This document shows, piece by piece, positions 27,729 through 36,082 of a stretch of 49,032 bases of DNA. How positions within the stretch are numbered: position 1 is the first letter of the stretch; each line of letters starts with the position of its first letter. Location: the NCBI RefSeq assembly GCF_003347595.2, contig NZ_QCZK02000044.1:1-49032 (forward strand). The letters are read 5' to 3'. Under the pieces are notes generated by a model that saw only the letters and a program-made list of their open reading frames with translations, ran no database searches and had not been told where the DNA came from. Origin of the DNA: Botryobacter ruber. Its GTDB lineage: Bacteria > Bacteroidota > Bacteroidia > Cytophagales > Hymenobacteraceae. A program made the position numbers and the translations under genes.

Positions 27729-28237
27729 CAGAAGCTTTTCTTTAGATGAAGGGATACCAGCAACAACGAGAAAAATATGTGTGTGCCGCTACTCAGCAGG
27801 AACAGCACCACCACCTCGAACAGGGCAATGTCGCGCAGGAAGTAATACAGCAGGCAAACTCCGAAAGCAGAATCTGTTTTGTCGAGCAGCCTGAACAGCA
27901 GTTTGTTCCGGTCAGCGCTTTCGCCCGGCGCAATGCCCCTGCTGCGCTTCAGGAAAGAGTTGGGCAGTTCGGCCAGCATATACGCCAAGCCCAAAGCGGC
28001 TCCCAACCAGAAAGCTGTATCGGCAGGAATGGCTTTGGTAACAGCAACAACCAGCACCAGCACAGCCCCGTTTAACACGGGCAGCAACAAAAAGCCGCGC
28101 CAGGTTTTATGCCCGCCAAACAGCTGCCCCGATACCGGTTGTGCCAGCACCTGCAGCCAGTTTTTCTTCACCACCACCATGTGCAGGACGTTCGAAACTA
28201 CCAGCGGTACTATAAGCAGGAGCAGGTGTGTTGCCAT
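27728..28237 (-). CDS. CDP-archaeol synthase / phosphatidate cytidylyltransferase-like membrane protein
   Basis: A 169-residue integral membrane protein with about five helices. GGHKTWRG (41-48), AELPNSFLKR (89-98) and DKTDS (119-123) are the hallmarks of the CarS (DUF46) branch of CTP:lipid-phosphate cytidylyltransferases. In archaea CarS turns unsaturated archaetidic acid into CDP-archaeol; bacterial relatives are largely uncharacterised. The length matches CarS (about 170) rather than CdsA (about 280). It is the first gene of the operon and overlaps the dikinase gene by one base (TGATG). Confidence 0.87.
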   Translation of the reverse strand: MATHLLLLIVPLVVSNVLHMVVVKKNWLQVLAQPVSGQLFGGHKTWRGFLLLPVLNGAVLVLVVAVTKAIPADTAFWLGAALGLAYMLAELPNSFLKRSRGIAPGESADRNKLLFRLLDKTDSAFGVCLLYYFLRDIALFEVVVLFLLSSGTHIFFSLLLVSLHLKKSF

Positions 28238-28393
28238 AGCGCTATTAAGGCTTTTTTTAGGTACCGTTGGTTTAGCTTAGTCGATTTATGATACTAATGT
28301 TTGTTCGTGAATAAAGGATTAAATGTAGTAATATTTTGCTTAAATCCAGTGTGTTGCGTGGTTATAAATATAGACCATTCTTTTGGCAGGGCA

Positions 28394-28418
28394 GCAGAGG
28401 GTATGGTGGGAGGTGCAG
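28394..28418 (-). repeat. 25-bp dispersed repeat, copy 11
   Basis: GCAGAGGGTATGGTGGGAGG then TGCAG; 22 of 25 positions match the reference. Confidence 0.8.
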
Positions 28419-28530
28419 TAGACTTAGTTGGTGTTAAATTTTATTTTTTTGATTGTGTTGGAATTGGGAAACAGCTATATTGAATACTGAAATAAATGTA
28501 GAAGCACCTTTTTTTATAGGGAAAATCTTT

Positions 28531-28595
28531 TCCATACATAGTGCAGATAAGCGTATGTTTAAGAAGGTATTACTGCTATACTACCGTTGTACAAT
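28531..28595 (+). repeat. attC/MRS-like cassette boundary, copy A
   Basis: ACATAGTGCAGATAAGCGTA plus TGTTT (28536-28560) is identical to 48233-48257. After a short spacer GGTATTAC and CTACC also recur in both copies. Immediately after CTACC comes GTTGTACAAT (28586-28595), whose reverse complement closes the gene on the far side. Confidence 0.7.
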
Positions 28596-28604
28596 ATACG
28601 AAGC

Positions 28605-29144
28605 ATGAAAAATAAAAGACTACTAACCCTGTTAGGGCTGACTTTAAGTCTTGTCACCTATAGTTGCTCAGCACAAGAAACAGAATCTAAAAAACAGAAT
28701 CTCGAATTTGTATCTTCTGATTTGAAAGAAGTCGATTTTCCAAAACCAATCGGTTATGTGAACGACTTTGAAAATCTATTTACCGCTGAGCAAGTAAAGA
28801 AGTTGACAGAAGTTATAACTCTTTATGAGCAGAAAACAACAAATGAGATAGCGGTAATAACAATCGACTCTATTGAACCATACTCTGATTTCAACCAGTA
28901 TGCGGTTGATTTATCAAAAAGCTGGGGAGTAGGTAAGTCAGGGAAGAACAATGGACTTACCATCGTTTTCAGTAGCTCATTAAAAAACATACGGATTTCA
29001 ACAGGAACTGGAACTGAAAAAATCTTGACGGATGAATTATGCAAAAGTATCATTGACCAATTCATGGTTCCTAAGTTCAAAGAAGGTCAATACTATGAAG
29101 GGATTGCTATCGGTCTGGCTGAACTGATGAAACAATGGAAGTAA
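28605..29144 (+). CDS. TPM-domain lipoprotein in a cassette-like insert
   Basis: A 179-residue protein with a lipoprotein signal (SLVTYSC, Cys21) and a TPM (DUF477) domain from about residue 50: GYVNDFENLFT, TNEIAVITIDSI, GKNNGLTIVFS, and YEGIAIGLAELM at the end. TPM domains in bacteria are usually anchored in the envelope and linked to membrane protein quality control or photosystem assembly; this copy has no C-terminal membrane helix. The ATG at 28605 is chosen over an upstream TTG because it starts the signal peptide. Codon use is clearly more AT-rich than in the flanking operons. The reading frame fits tightly between GTTGTACAAT (10 bases upstream) and ATTGTACAAC (6 bases downstream). Confidence 0.85.
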   Translation: MKNKRLLTLLGLTLSLVTYSCSAQETESKKQNLEFVSSDLKEVDFPKPIGYVNDFENLFTAEQVKKLTEVITLYEQKTTNEIAVITIDSIEPYSDFNQYAVDLSKSWGVGKSGKNNGLTIVFSSSLKNIRISTGTGTEKILTDELCKSIIDQFMVPKFKEGQYYEGIAIGLAELMKQWK

Positions 29145-29150
29145 AAGTGC

Positions 29151-29160
29151 ATTGTACAAC
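29151..29160 (+). repeat. closing arm of cassette A
   Basis: ATTGTACAAC is the exact reverse complement of 28586-28595. The following CCACACC resembles ACAACCTCCGC at the start of the second boundary element (48221-48231). Confidence 0.65.
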
Positions 29161-29176
29161 CACACCTTTACGGTAG

Positions 29177-29575
29177 CTATGCCACCGCAAAGCCCAATCC
29201 GTTAAAGTTTTTGAATCGTACCGTACCACCTTAACCATTAAAAATGAAGGGCCGCACCTCGATGTGTACGACTGGAAAGGGCATGAGTCAGGCTGGTTAC
29301 CGGTAGCCAGAACTGGAGATACCAGTTTCAAGACCAGAACCATTACCGAGAAAGAAAGCGAGCAGTTCCCCAAATTTACCAGGGCTGAACTGATAACAGC
29401 GGCTAATAACTACGGGGAAGGAAACTGGGGCGAGTTAATCAGGAAACCTGAGTATGGCACCTGGACTGATGCATTTTGGATTGGTGTTGGGCTGCGGCGC
29501 TTGAAAATAGAGCTATATGCTGCCGGTGAAAAACAAACTCGTGTGCTGTTAGTATACATACCCATGGGGTGCTGA
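29177..29575 (+). pseudogene. 5'-truncated hypothetical gene remnant
   Basis: An open frame of 132 codons follows an in-frame TAG at 29174 and has no ATG start near its beginning. The translation looks like a real globular protein (VFESYRTTLTIKNEGPHLDV, then ITEKESEQFPKFTRAELI and GTWTDAFWIGVGLRRLKIEL), but I do not recognise the family. The end (VLLVYIPMGC) may be out of frame. It begins right after the closing arm of the TPM cassette, so its 5' part may have been lost at a recombination junction. Confidence 0.5.
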
Positions 29576-29681
29576 AGCCAAGTTTAGATTCAAAAAAATA
29601 ACTTAACACCTTAGCATTCGAATGCCCAAACCCACCACCACCGAGTACATAGTGTTTCAAACTGCCTTCGAAAAAAGCTGA

Positions 29682-29706
29682 CTGCACCTGCCTCCAAAGC
29701 TACAGC
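29682..29706 (+). repeat. 25-bp dispersed repeat, copy 12 (diverged)
   Basis: CTGCACCTGCCTCCAAAGCT then ACAGC; the left half is well kept and the right half diverged. Confidence 0.55.
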
Positions 29707-29948
29707 ACCTCCTGTAATACTTTCAAGCCCAAACCTGTCTGTACCAACCAACAGCAGAACTTCCTGGAAAACAATGAAAGATGCTAAAAGAAGTGGTGGC
29801 AACTTTACACCTGCACAGCCTCCACAGCAGCGGCATCATGTATCCAGTCCGGGTGGCATGAACCAACCACAATAGCCAGACTAGTGCGCTCAAAAAAATA
29901 ATTTCAGGAAGTTGTTATAAATTGAAAAAACAAACTTACATTTACTAG

Positions 29949-29962
29949 CGAAATCGATTGCG
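29949..29962. promoter_or_regulatory. candidate operator of the pectate lyase gene
   Basis: CGAAATCGATTGCG is a 14-base near-palindrome centred on CG, of the kind bound by LacI-family regulators of sugar genes. It lies about 110 bases before the pectate lyase ATG. No regulator gene is adjacent, so this is tentative. Confidence 0.3.
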
Positions 29963-30073
29963 CAAACGGGACTGTAGAAAGGTGTTGCTTAGGTGGTTAA
30001 CGTGTAAATAAGAGTCGATTGGTTACAGGAAAAAGTTTCAAAGATAAATAGTCCTCATTTTCATAAAACCATT

Positions 30074-32353
30074 ATGCTAAAACCTTTACTTTTCCTTATC
30101 CTGTTGCTGACTCCTGTTGTTTCCCGGGCACAGGCTTTAGCTGTTATCGAATCAGGGGGCTGGCTGGAGTCGGCCTATGTGAAGTGGCAGCCCGTTGAAA
30201 ATGCAGAAAGCTACAACGTGTACTACAGCGGCGAAGGTATTACCAACCAGAAAATTGACGATCAGCTTATCCGGAGCTACGGCTCCTATTTCCGTGCCGA
30301 TGTGCCGGGCCTGAAAGCAGGTTCCTATACCCTGATAATCGTACCTGTAATAGCAGGTACAGAAGGTACAGCGACAGTGACCGGTTCCCTTTCGGTGCTG
30401 GCGCATGACCGAACCGGGTTTGCTTTCAGCAACGGGCGCGTTCCGGGTGCTTACAAGGCCGATGGTACCGTGAAGAGCAATGCCGTTATCCTCTACATCA
30501 CGCAGAACACCAAAAACACGGTTTCGCTTGATGTGACAGGGGCCAATGCGAACCCCTGTGTGGGCTTGCAGAAAATACTGGATGGCTATAAGAAAGGGAA
30601 AGAAACGCGTCCGCTGATCGTTCGCCTTGTCGGGCAAATCACCGACATGGACAATATGCTGAATGGGGATATCGTGATCGAGAACAACAATTTTGCCTCC
30701 AGTTACATTACCCTGGAAGGCATTGGGGACGATGCCGTGGCCGATGGCTGGGGTATCCGGATAAAAAATGCTTCCAATATCGAGGTCCGTAACATAGGGT
30801 CGATGAACTGCAACAGCGATGAAGGCGATAACATTGGCCTGCAGCAGGACAATGACTACATCTGGGTGCACCATGTCGATTTCTTTTATGGGGATGCCGG
30901 AAGTGATGCCGACCAGGCCAAAGGCGACGGGTCGCTGGATGCTAAAAAATCTACCTATGTCACCTTCTCCTACAATCACTTCTGGGATTCAGGAAAATGC
31001 AACCTCTTAGGCCTGAGCGAAGGAACCACCGAGGGCTTGTACATCACCTACCACCATAACTGGTACGACCATTCCGACTCCCGCCACCCGCGTGTTCGTT
31101 ACTACTCGGCGCACGTGTACAACAACTACTACGATGGCAATGCAAAATATGGTGTCGGCTCTACGCTGGGTTCGTCGGTATTTGTGGAAGCGAACTATTA
31201 CCGCAACTGCAAATATCCCATGCTAACCTCCATGCAAGGCTCGGATGTTTACGATGAAAGCAAGCAGGCAAATGACTATTCCAACATGCCAACCTTCTCA
31301 AAAGAGAATGGGGGCAACATTAAAGCTTTCAATAATTACATGACCGGGCAGCGCCGCTTTGTACCGTATGGCGCTTCAGGCTATACCAATTCCACGCGCG
31401 ATTTTGATGCTTATGTTGTTGCTACCCGGAACGAAAGGATAGCCGGTATAGTCGTTTCAGCCTATGGCTCCAACACCTACAACAACTTCGATACAAACCC
31501 GGCGGTTATGTATGCCTATACGCCTGATAGCCCGGAAGAAGCCAGGGAAAAGGTGATGCAGTATGCCGGACGCGTAAAGGGCGGCGATTTTAAATGGACG
31601 TTCAATAATACAGTGGACGATGCCTCTGATGCTGTGAATGCTGCCTTAAAAGCTGCGCTCGTGAATTACCGGACCAGCCTCGTAGCTGTTCAGGGTGACG
31701 GCGCACCGGTTACAGGCGGCGATGAAGGTGAAGGCGACGGTGGCAGTACTGGCGGCGTTACGGAAGGAGCTATGGTGCACAACTTTACGGTAGCAGGCAA
31801 AACCAGCACGTTCTATACCATTACCGGCAACCTTTCCGATTCCAAAGGAACGGTAGCCTATAATGGCCTTACCCTCACGCAGTGTCTGAAACTGGAGTCG
31901 TCTACGGTTATCTCCTTTACCACCACCCAGGAAGCTACCTTAACACTGGTGCTTAACGATGATTACAACGGAACAATTAAGATCAACGGAACGGACCATA
32001 CTGTTAGTGCCGGAAAACTGACTAAGACGCTTCCGGCGGGTTCACACCAGATCACGAAAGGTGGTACAGCAAATCTTTTCTTTATGAGTGCTGTATATGC
32101 AGGCGCTCCTCTGGGAATAAAAAATTCAAAAGAACAGGTTATTAAGGTTTACCCAAATCCTGCGGTAAATGAAGTGATGGTGCCATGGGAGAAGCAAACC
32201 CTGTTTTTACTGTACAGCGCCACGGGAAGCCTGCTGAAAACCGGCCTTACCAACCAGTTCTTCGATATGAGCGCATTTAAAGCAGGCTTGTATTTCGTCG
32301 TGATTCAGGGGGAGAGCGGGCGCCGGTGGACGAGCCGGTTGGTGAAGCAATAG
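30074..32353 (+). CDS. secreted pectate lyase (PL1) with T9SS sorting domain
   Basis: A 759-residue secreted enzyme that cleaves polygalacturonate by beta-elimination. A signal peptide ends near VVSRAQA (about residue 20). A fibronectin-III-like segment (about 25-110) comes before the PL1 beta-helix (about 130-480), with the calcium-site stretch GDAGSDADQAKGDGSLDA and the catalytic/substrate segment DHSDSRHPRVRY (about 332-343). A Gly/Asp-rich linker (about 548-565) leads to a second beta-sandwich, and the last 80 residues form a type A sorting domain (VYPNPAVNEVMVPW, then FKAGLYFVVI), so export uses the type IX secretion system and the enzyme ends up at the cell surface or outside. A terminator follows. 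Confidence 0.94.
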   Translation: MLKPLLFLILLLTPVVSRAQALAVIESGGWLESAYVKWQPVENAESYNVYYSGEGITNQKIDDQLIRSYGSYFRADVPGLKAGSYTLIIVPVIAGTEGTATVTGSLSVLAHDRTGFAFSNGRVPGAYKADGTVKSNAVILYITQNTKNTVSLDVTGANANPCVGLQKILDGYKKGKETRPLIVRLVGQITDMDNMLNGDIVIENNNFASSYITLEGIGDDAVADGWGIRIKNASNIEVRNIGSMNCNSDEGDNIGLQQDNDYIWVHHVDFFYGDAGSDADQAKGDGSLDAKKSTYVTFSYNHFWDSGKCNLLGLSEGTTEGLYITYHHNWYDHSDSRHPRVRYYSAHVYNNYYDGNAKYGVGSTLGSSVFVEANYYRNCKYPMLTSMQGSDVYDESKQANDYSNMPTFSKENGGNIKAFNNYMTGQRRFVPYGASGYTNSTRDFDAYVVATRNERIAGIVVSAYGSNTYNNFDTNPAVMYAYTPDSPEEAREKVMQYAGRVKGGDFKWTFNNTVDDASDAVNAALKAALVNYRTSLVAVQGDGAPVTGGDEGEGDGGSTGGVTEGAMVHNFTVAGKTSTFYTITGNLSDSKGTVAYNGLTLTQCLKLESSTVISFTTTQEATLTLVLNDDYNGTIKINGTDHTVSAGKLTKTLPAGSHQITKGGTANLFFMSAVYAGAPLGIKNSKEQVIKVYPNPAVNEVMVPWEKQTLFLLYSATGSLLKTGLTNQFFDMSAFKAGLYFVVIQGESGRRWTSRLVKQ

Positions 32354-32386
32354 GACACTGGCTGGCCGTACTTTATTGCTGACGCC

Positions 32387-32449
32387 AGAGGCTGCTTTGA
32401 GTTTATATTTTGCACTGCAAAAGTAGATTCAGAGCAGCCTCTTTTTTTT
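32387..32449 (+). terminator. terminator of the pectate lyase gene
   Basis: AGAGGCTGCT (32387-32396) pairs with AGCAGCCTCT (32433-32442), followed by eight T. Confidence 0.85.
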
Positions 32450-32550
32450 CGCCTGCCTTTTTACTTCGTTTCCGGTAACAACTCCCTGACCAGAACGTAG
32501 AGAGTAAACCTTCTCCATTGCCAGCCTATTGACCAACCAGCACGACAATT

Positions 32551-33945
32551 ATGAAAGATTTCAAAGCGCTTCTTCAGCTTGTATGGTCTGCGGTGAAAGG
32601 GAAGGAACAGGATTATACCACCCTTGGCATCAAGCGCAGCATTGTGCTGCTGGCTATTCCCATGATCCTGGAAATGCTTATGGAATCGCTGTTTGCCGTT
32701 GTCGATATTTTCTTTGTCGGGAAGCTGGGGCCGAATGCGCTGGCTACGGTAGGTCTGGTAGAGGCTGTGCTCATGATCATTTATTCGGTTGGCATGGGGA
32801 TCAGCATTGCAGCCACAGCGCTTGTTTCGCGGCGGGTAGGGGAGAAGAACTACCTGGAAGCAGGCAGCATCACGTTTCAACTGATCGTGACAGGTTTGAT
32901 ATTTGCGCTGCTGATGAGCGTGCTGGCTACGTACTTTGCCCGGGAGCTGCTGGAGCTGTTGGGAGCGGACCCAGCTGTAGTGGTGATTGGGGTTACCTAT
33001 TCCAGGGTTATTTATGCCGGAAACATCGCCATCATCATGCTATTCCTGATTAACGGTGCTTTCCGGGGAGCCGGGCAGCCACACCTGGCCATGCGCGCCC
33101 TCTGGATTGCCAACGGCGCCAACATCCTGCTCGACCCGCTCCTGATCTTCGGAGCAGGCAGCATTCCTGGTCTGGGCCTGGATGGGGCAGCCTGGGCAAC
33201 GACAATCGGGCGTAGCCTGGGCGTGGTGTACCAGGCCTACCACCTGCTCAATGGCAAAAACCTGCTCCGCATTGTGCGGCAAAATCTTATGCTCAGTTTG
33301 GCGGTGGTGCTGCGTATCATCAAAGTATCTTCGGGAGGCGTAGGGCAGTACCTGATCGACTCGGCCAGCTGGATTTTCCTGACACGTTTAATTGCCGAAT
33401 TTGGCAGCAATGCCCTGGCGGGTTATACCATTGCCTTCCGGGTTATCATTTTTACACTCTTGCCTGCCTGGGGACTTTCTTCTGCTGCCGCTACGCTGGT
33501 AGGGCAGAACCTGGGGGCGCAGAAAGGGAAAAGGGCGGAGCTGGCTGTCTGGCTTACGGCCCGCTATAATGTCATCTTTATGGCGGTCGTCACGCTGGTG
33601 TTTTTAGTTTTCGGAAGCCGCCTTTCCGGCTTTTTTACCGCTGAACCCGAAGTGGTTGCTATCGCTACGCAGGCACTGAAGATCATTACCCTGGGCTATA
33701 TTTTTTTCGGGTTGGGTATGGTGATGGTGCAGGCGTTTAACGGGGCCGGCGATACCCGTACGCCGGCCATCATCAACATCATGGTGCTCTGGATCATAGA
33801 AATACCGGTCGCTTACCTGCTGGCAATGGCAACGGGCCTGGAAGCAACAGGGGTATTTGTTGCCATTGCCATCTGCCATTCTTTCCACGCGCTGGTGAGC
33901 TGGTGGCTGTTCAGGAAAGGGAAATGGAAGCAGGTGCAGGTGTGA
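32551..33945 (+). CDS. MATE family multidrug efflux transporter
   Basis: A 464-residue inner membrane protein with about 12 hydrophobic segments in two repeated halves. MATE features include MLMESLFAVVDIFFVGKLG near residue 45, NGAFRGAGQP in the first half and its counterpart FNGAGDTRTP in the second. The family exports cationic drugs or metabolites in exchange for Na+ or H+. The N-terminal 28 residues are polar and cytoplasmic. It stands between two unrelated genes with its own spacer. Substrate unknown. Confidence 0.94.
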   Translation: MKDFKALLQLVWSAVKGKEQDYTTLGIKRSIVLLAIPMILEMLMESLFAVVDIFFVGKLGPNALATVGLVEAVLMIIYSVGMGISIAATALVSRRVGEKNYLEAGSITFQLIVTGLIFALLMSVLATYFARELLELLGADPAVVVIGVTYSRVIYAGNIAIIMLFLINGAFRGAGQPHLAMRALWIANGANILLDPLLIFGAGSIPGLGLDGAAWATTIGRSLGVVYQAYHLLNGKNLLRIVRQNLMLSLAVVLRIIKVSSGGVGQYLIDSASWIFLTRLIAEFGSNALAGYTIAFRVIIFTLLPAWGLSSAAATLVGQNLGAQKGKRAELAVWLTARYNVIFMAVVTLVFLVFGSRLSGFFTAEPEVVAIATQALKIITLGYIFFGLGMVMVQAFNGAGDTRTPAIINIMVLWIIEIPVAYLLAMATGLEATGVFVAIAICHSFHALVSWWLFRKGKWKQVQV

Positions 33946-34040
33946 GATAACATTATCTTCTTCCGGATGGCGAGACAAAATCGTGCTGCATGCGTAGCAG
34001 TAAGGGCAACAAAAACCAACTGCCCACAAAAAACTACAGC

Positions 34041-34958
34041 ATGAGAACAGCCTGGCCCGTACTTTCTTTTCCCGAAGCAAAAGCTACCTACGAAACCCTG
34101 CACCTCTGGACACAAATCGTAGGAAAAATTAAGCTTACCAAACTACCCTGGATCAATCATTCCTGGCACGTAACGCAACTCGTGACACCTGTCGGACTGA
34201 CGACGGCTGTTATGCCGGACAGGAGCTGCTACTTTGAAATTGAATTCGACCTGGTGCACCACCAACTTCTGGTAAAGACGAGTACCGGGCAAATCCGTTC
34301 TTTTGCTTTGGAAGCGATGGCGGTAGCAGACTTTTATTTCAACCTGAAGCAGCTGCTCCAGGAACTGGATATCGAGCTGAATATCAACCTGGTGCCGAAT
34401 GAGCTGGAAGATGCCATCCCTTTTGACCAGGACTACATACATGCTACGTATGAGCCGGAACATGCCGAAGCGTTGCACCAGGCGCTGCTGCGGGTGCAGG
34501 ATGTTTTTACCACCTTCCGGTCCGGGTTCAGGGGGAAGTGTAGCCCGGTGCATTTTTACTGGGGAGGCCTTGATTTAGCTGTTTCACGTTTTTCGGGGCG
34601 CACTGCACCCAGGCATCCGGGTGGCGTTCCCAACCTGCCCGATTGGGTAGCGCAGGAAGCTTATTCGCATGAGGTATGCAGCGGCGGCTTCTGGCCCGGC
34701 AGCGAAGGCTTCCCGCTTGCGGCTTTTTACAGCTACATCTACCCGGAGCCGGAAGGCTACAAAGACTATCCTGTGCTGCCGGAGCAGGCTTATTATGATG
34801 ACACGTTGCGGGAGTTTATTCTTCCGTACGAAGTGGTGCAGCAGGCAGAAAATCCGTCAGCCACCTTGCTGGCTTTTCTGCAAAGTACTTACAACGCCGC
34901 CGCTGACCTGGCGCAGTGGGACAGGCAGGCGCTGGAGATAAATTTTAATGGCGCCTAA
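34041..34958 (+). CDS. DUF5996 family protein
   Basis: A 305-residue soluble protein matching the DUF5996 pattern: WPVLSFPEAKATYETLHLWTQ at the start (split here by eye as the WPxL and ETLHLWTQIVGKI motifs), FHWGGLDLAVSRFSGR-like sequence near 180 and AYSHEVCSGGFWPG near 215. Function is unknown. The ATG at 34041 was chosen because homologous sequence begins with WPVLSF just after it, although the frame is open back to 33990. No signal peptide is seen, so it is cytoplasmic. It is convergent with the low-complexity gene and shares a terminator with it. Confidence 0.85.
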   Translation: MRTAWPVLSFPEAKATYETLHLWTQIVGKIKLTKLPWINHSWHVTQLVTPVGLTTAVMPDRSCYFEIEFDLVHHQLLVKTSTGQIRSFALEAMAVADFYFNLKQLLQELDIELNINLVPNELEDAIPFDQDYIHATYEPEHAEALHQALLRVQDVFTTFRSGFRGKCSPVHFYWGGLDLAVSRFSGRTAPRHPGGVPNLPDWVAQEAYSHEVCSGGFWPGSEGFPLAAFYSYIYPEPEGYKDYPVLPEQAYYDDTLREFILPYEVVQQAENPSATLLAFLQSTYNAAADLAQWDRQALEINFNGA

Positions 34959-34972
34959 AGCTTCCTCTTCAT

Positions 34973-35015
34973 AAAAAAACGCCTGCCTCTTTTGCAGAAG
35001 CAGGCGTTCTATTTG
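34973..35015. terminator. bidirectional terminator
   Basis: ACGCCTGC (34979-34986) pairs with GCAGGCGT (35000-35007). Seven A precede the stem and a T-rich run follows, so it can serve both convergent genes. Confidence 0.8.
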
Positions 35016-35027
35016 TCTTATCAAAAA

Positions 35028-35753
35028 TCAATAATGAGAGTTCCAGTCGTTGGTGCCACGGTCGGTGTTGCCGGAAGAAGGGCCGGAACTGCTGCGGCCT
35101 GAACCATAGGTACCGCTGCGCATAGAGCCGGAGCCGCCGTAGTTACCCGAGGACGAGCCGTAGGAGCTATCGCCGAAGGTGCTGCCCCGGTGGCCGCTCG
35201 TATAGCCGGTGCCGCCGCCATAGTTTGATCCGCCGTAGGTACTGCCCATGCCGGTGCCGTAGTTACTGCTGAAGTTGCGGGTACCGTAGTTGGGAATGCC
35301 CCTGTCGGAGTGGAAAGAGGAGTCGCCGAAACCGCTGCCGTAGTGCGCGCTGGTGTTGCCGAACCCTTCGTTCATATCGCTGTTTTGGGGGTAGTACTGC
35401 TGCTGTGCATTTCGTTCCCGCTCCATGTCCTTTGCCGAACTGTAGCGGTCGGAGGTGCCGCCGAAGTCCGATATACCGTATCCCTGCCGGATGTTATCCA
35501 TCCTGTTCTGGTCATTTCTCAGGTTATCGTAATAGTCGTGCTCCATGTCGTAATCCTGCTCACGGTAATCACGGAAGCGGTTGCTATTCATAAAACGATC
35601 CTCATCGGAGTGGCGGCGGTCGTTTCTATGGTTCTGATAATCTCTTTCAAACCGTTGTTTCATTTCATGATCGCGGTTGAACCGGCGGTCATCGTGGTCC
35701 CTGTCGTGCTCGTATCTGCCGTAATAGTTACGGTCGTTGTCATATCTTTCCAT
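35028..35753 (-). CDS. low-complexity, probably disordered protein
   Basis: A 241-residue protein of unrecognised family. The first 80 residues are almost all charged or Tyr/Asn (RYDNDRNYYGRYEHDRDHDD), the middle is mixed, and the last 110 are Gly/Ser/Tyr/Thr-rich with repeated YGS, GNYGG and FGDSS units. There is no signal peptide or membrane segment. Such polyampholyte plus GSY-rich sequences are usually disordered and can be stress-induced or phase-separating; that is inference. The start ATG at 35753 is clear and codon use is normal for the region, so it is likely a real gene. Confidence 0.75.
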   Translation of the reverse strand: MERYDNDRNYYGRYEHDRDHDDRRFNRDHEMKQRFERDYQNHRNDRRHSDEDRFMNSNRFRDYREQDYDMEHDYYDNLRNDQNRMDNIRQGYGISDFGGTSDRYSSAKDMERERNAQQQYYPQNSDMNEGFGNTSAHYGSGFGDSSFHSDRGIPNYGTRNFSSNYGTGMGSTYGGSNYGGGTGYTSGHRGSTFGDSSYGSSSGNYGGSGSMRSGTYGSGRSSSGPSSGNTDRGTNDWNSHY

Positions 35754-35976
35754 AGCTGTTTTAGTTAATGAATTTAATTTGTACTTGATAACATTCGTTA
35801 TGCTATATCTTTTAAACGGCAGACTTTGGTCTCGGTTTTCATCATTTCACCGCTGGAGCACTTCTGCAGCGTTTTTCACGCTTTGTGTAAGTCCGAGGAA
35901 TACATATCGGAGGTGCTGTCGGTAAGTCGGGCTTCTGCAAACAGGTGCTTTGGTTATGGCAGGGAAGGGAGGAGGA

Positions 35977-36001
35977 GCAGAGGGAGTGGTGGCTGCAGCA
36001 G
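35977..36001 (-). repeat. 25-bp dispersed repeat, copy 13
   Basis: GCAGAGGGAGTGGTGGCTGC then AGCAG. It faces copy 14 across six bases, forming a hairpin. Confidence 0.7.
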
Positions 36002-36007
36002 TAAGTT

Positions 36008-36032
36008 TTTTACCTGCCACCACAGTCACTGC
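36008..36032 (+). repeat. 25-bp dispersed repeat, copy 14
   Basis: CTGCCACCACAGTCACTGC at its right; inverted relative to copy 13. Confidence 0.65.
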
Positions 36033-36082
36033 TGTAGTTTACAGGGGAAGTAAATCACTGGTATTACGTAGAAAGTTTATTG

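Larger units (their letters stand above)
28238..28604. other. spacer with repeat and cassette boundary
   Basis: The operon side (28238-28300) should carry the CarS-like gene promoter. A dispersed repeat lies at 28394-28418. From 28530 to 28595 the sequence belongs to the attC-like element in front of the TPM gene. No gene was found. Confidence 0.55.
29576..30073. other. non-coding spacer upstream of pectate lyase
   Basis: It holds one clear dispersed repeat (29682-29706) and a degenerate second (about 29811-29834). The last 150 bases are AT-rich and contain an operator-like palindrome at 29949-29962. No gene was found. Confidence 0.5.

Noticed and set aside
32529..33053. Open frame overlapping the MATE gene start in another frame
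   Set aside because: Cys/His-rich translation typical of a shifted frame; the MATE frame has clear membrane helices and motifs.
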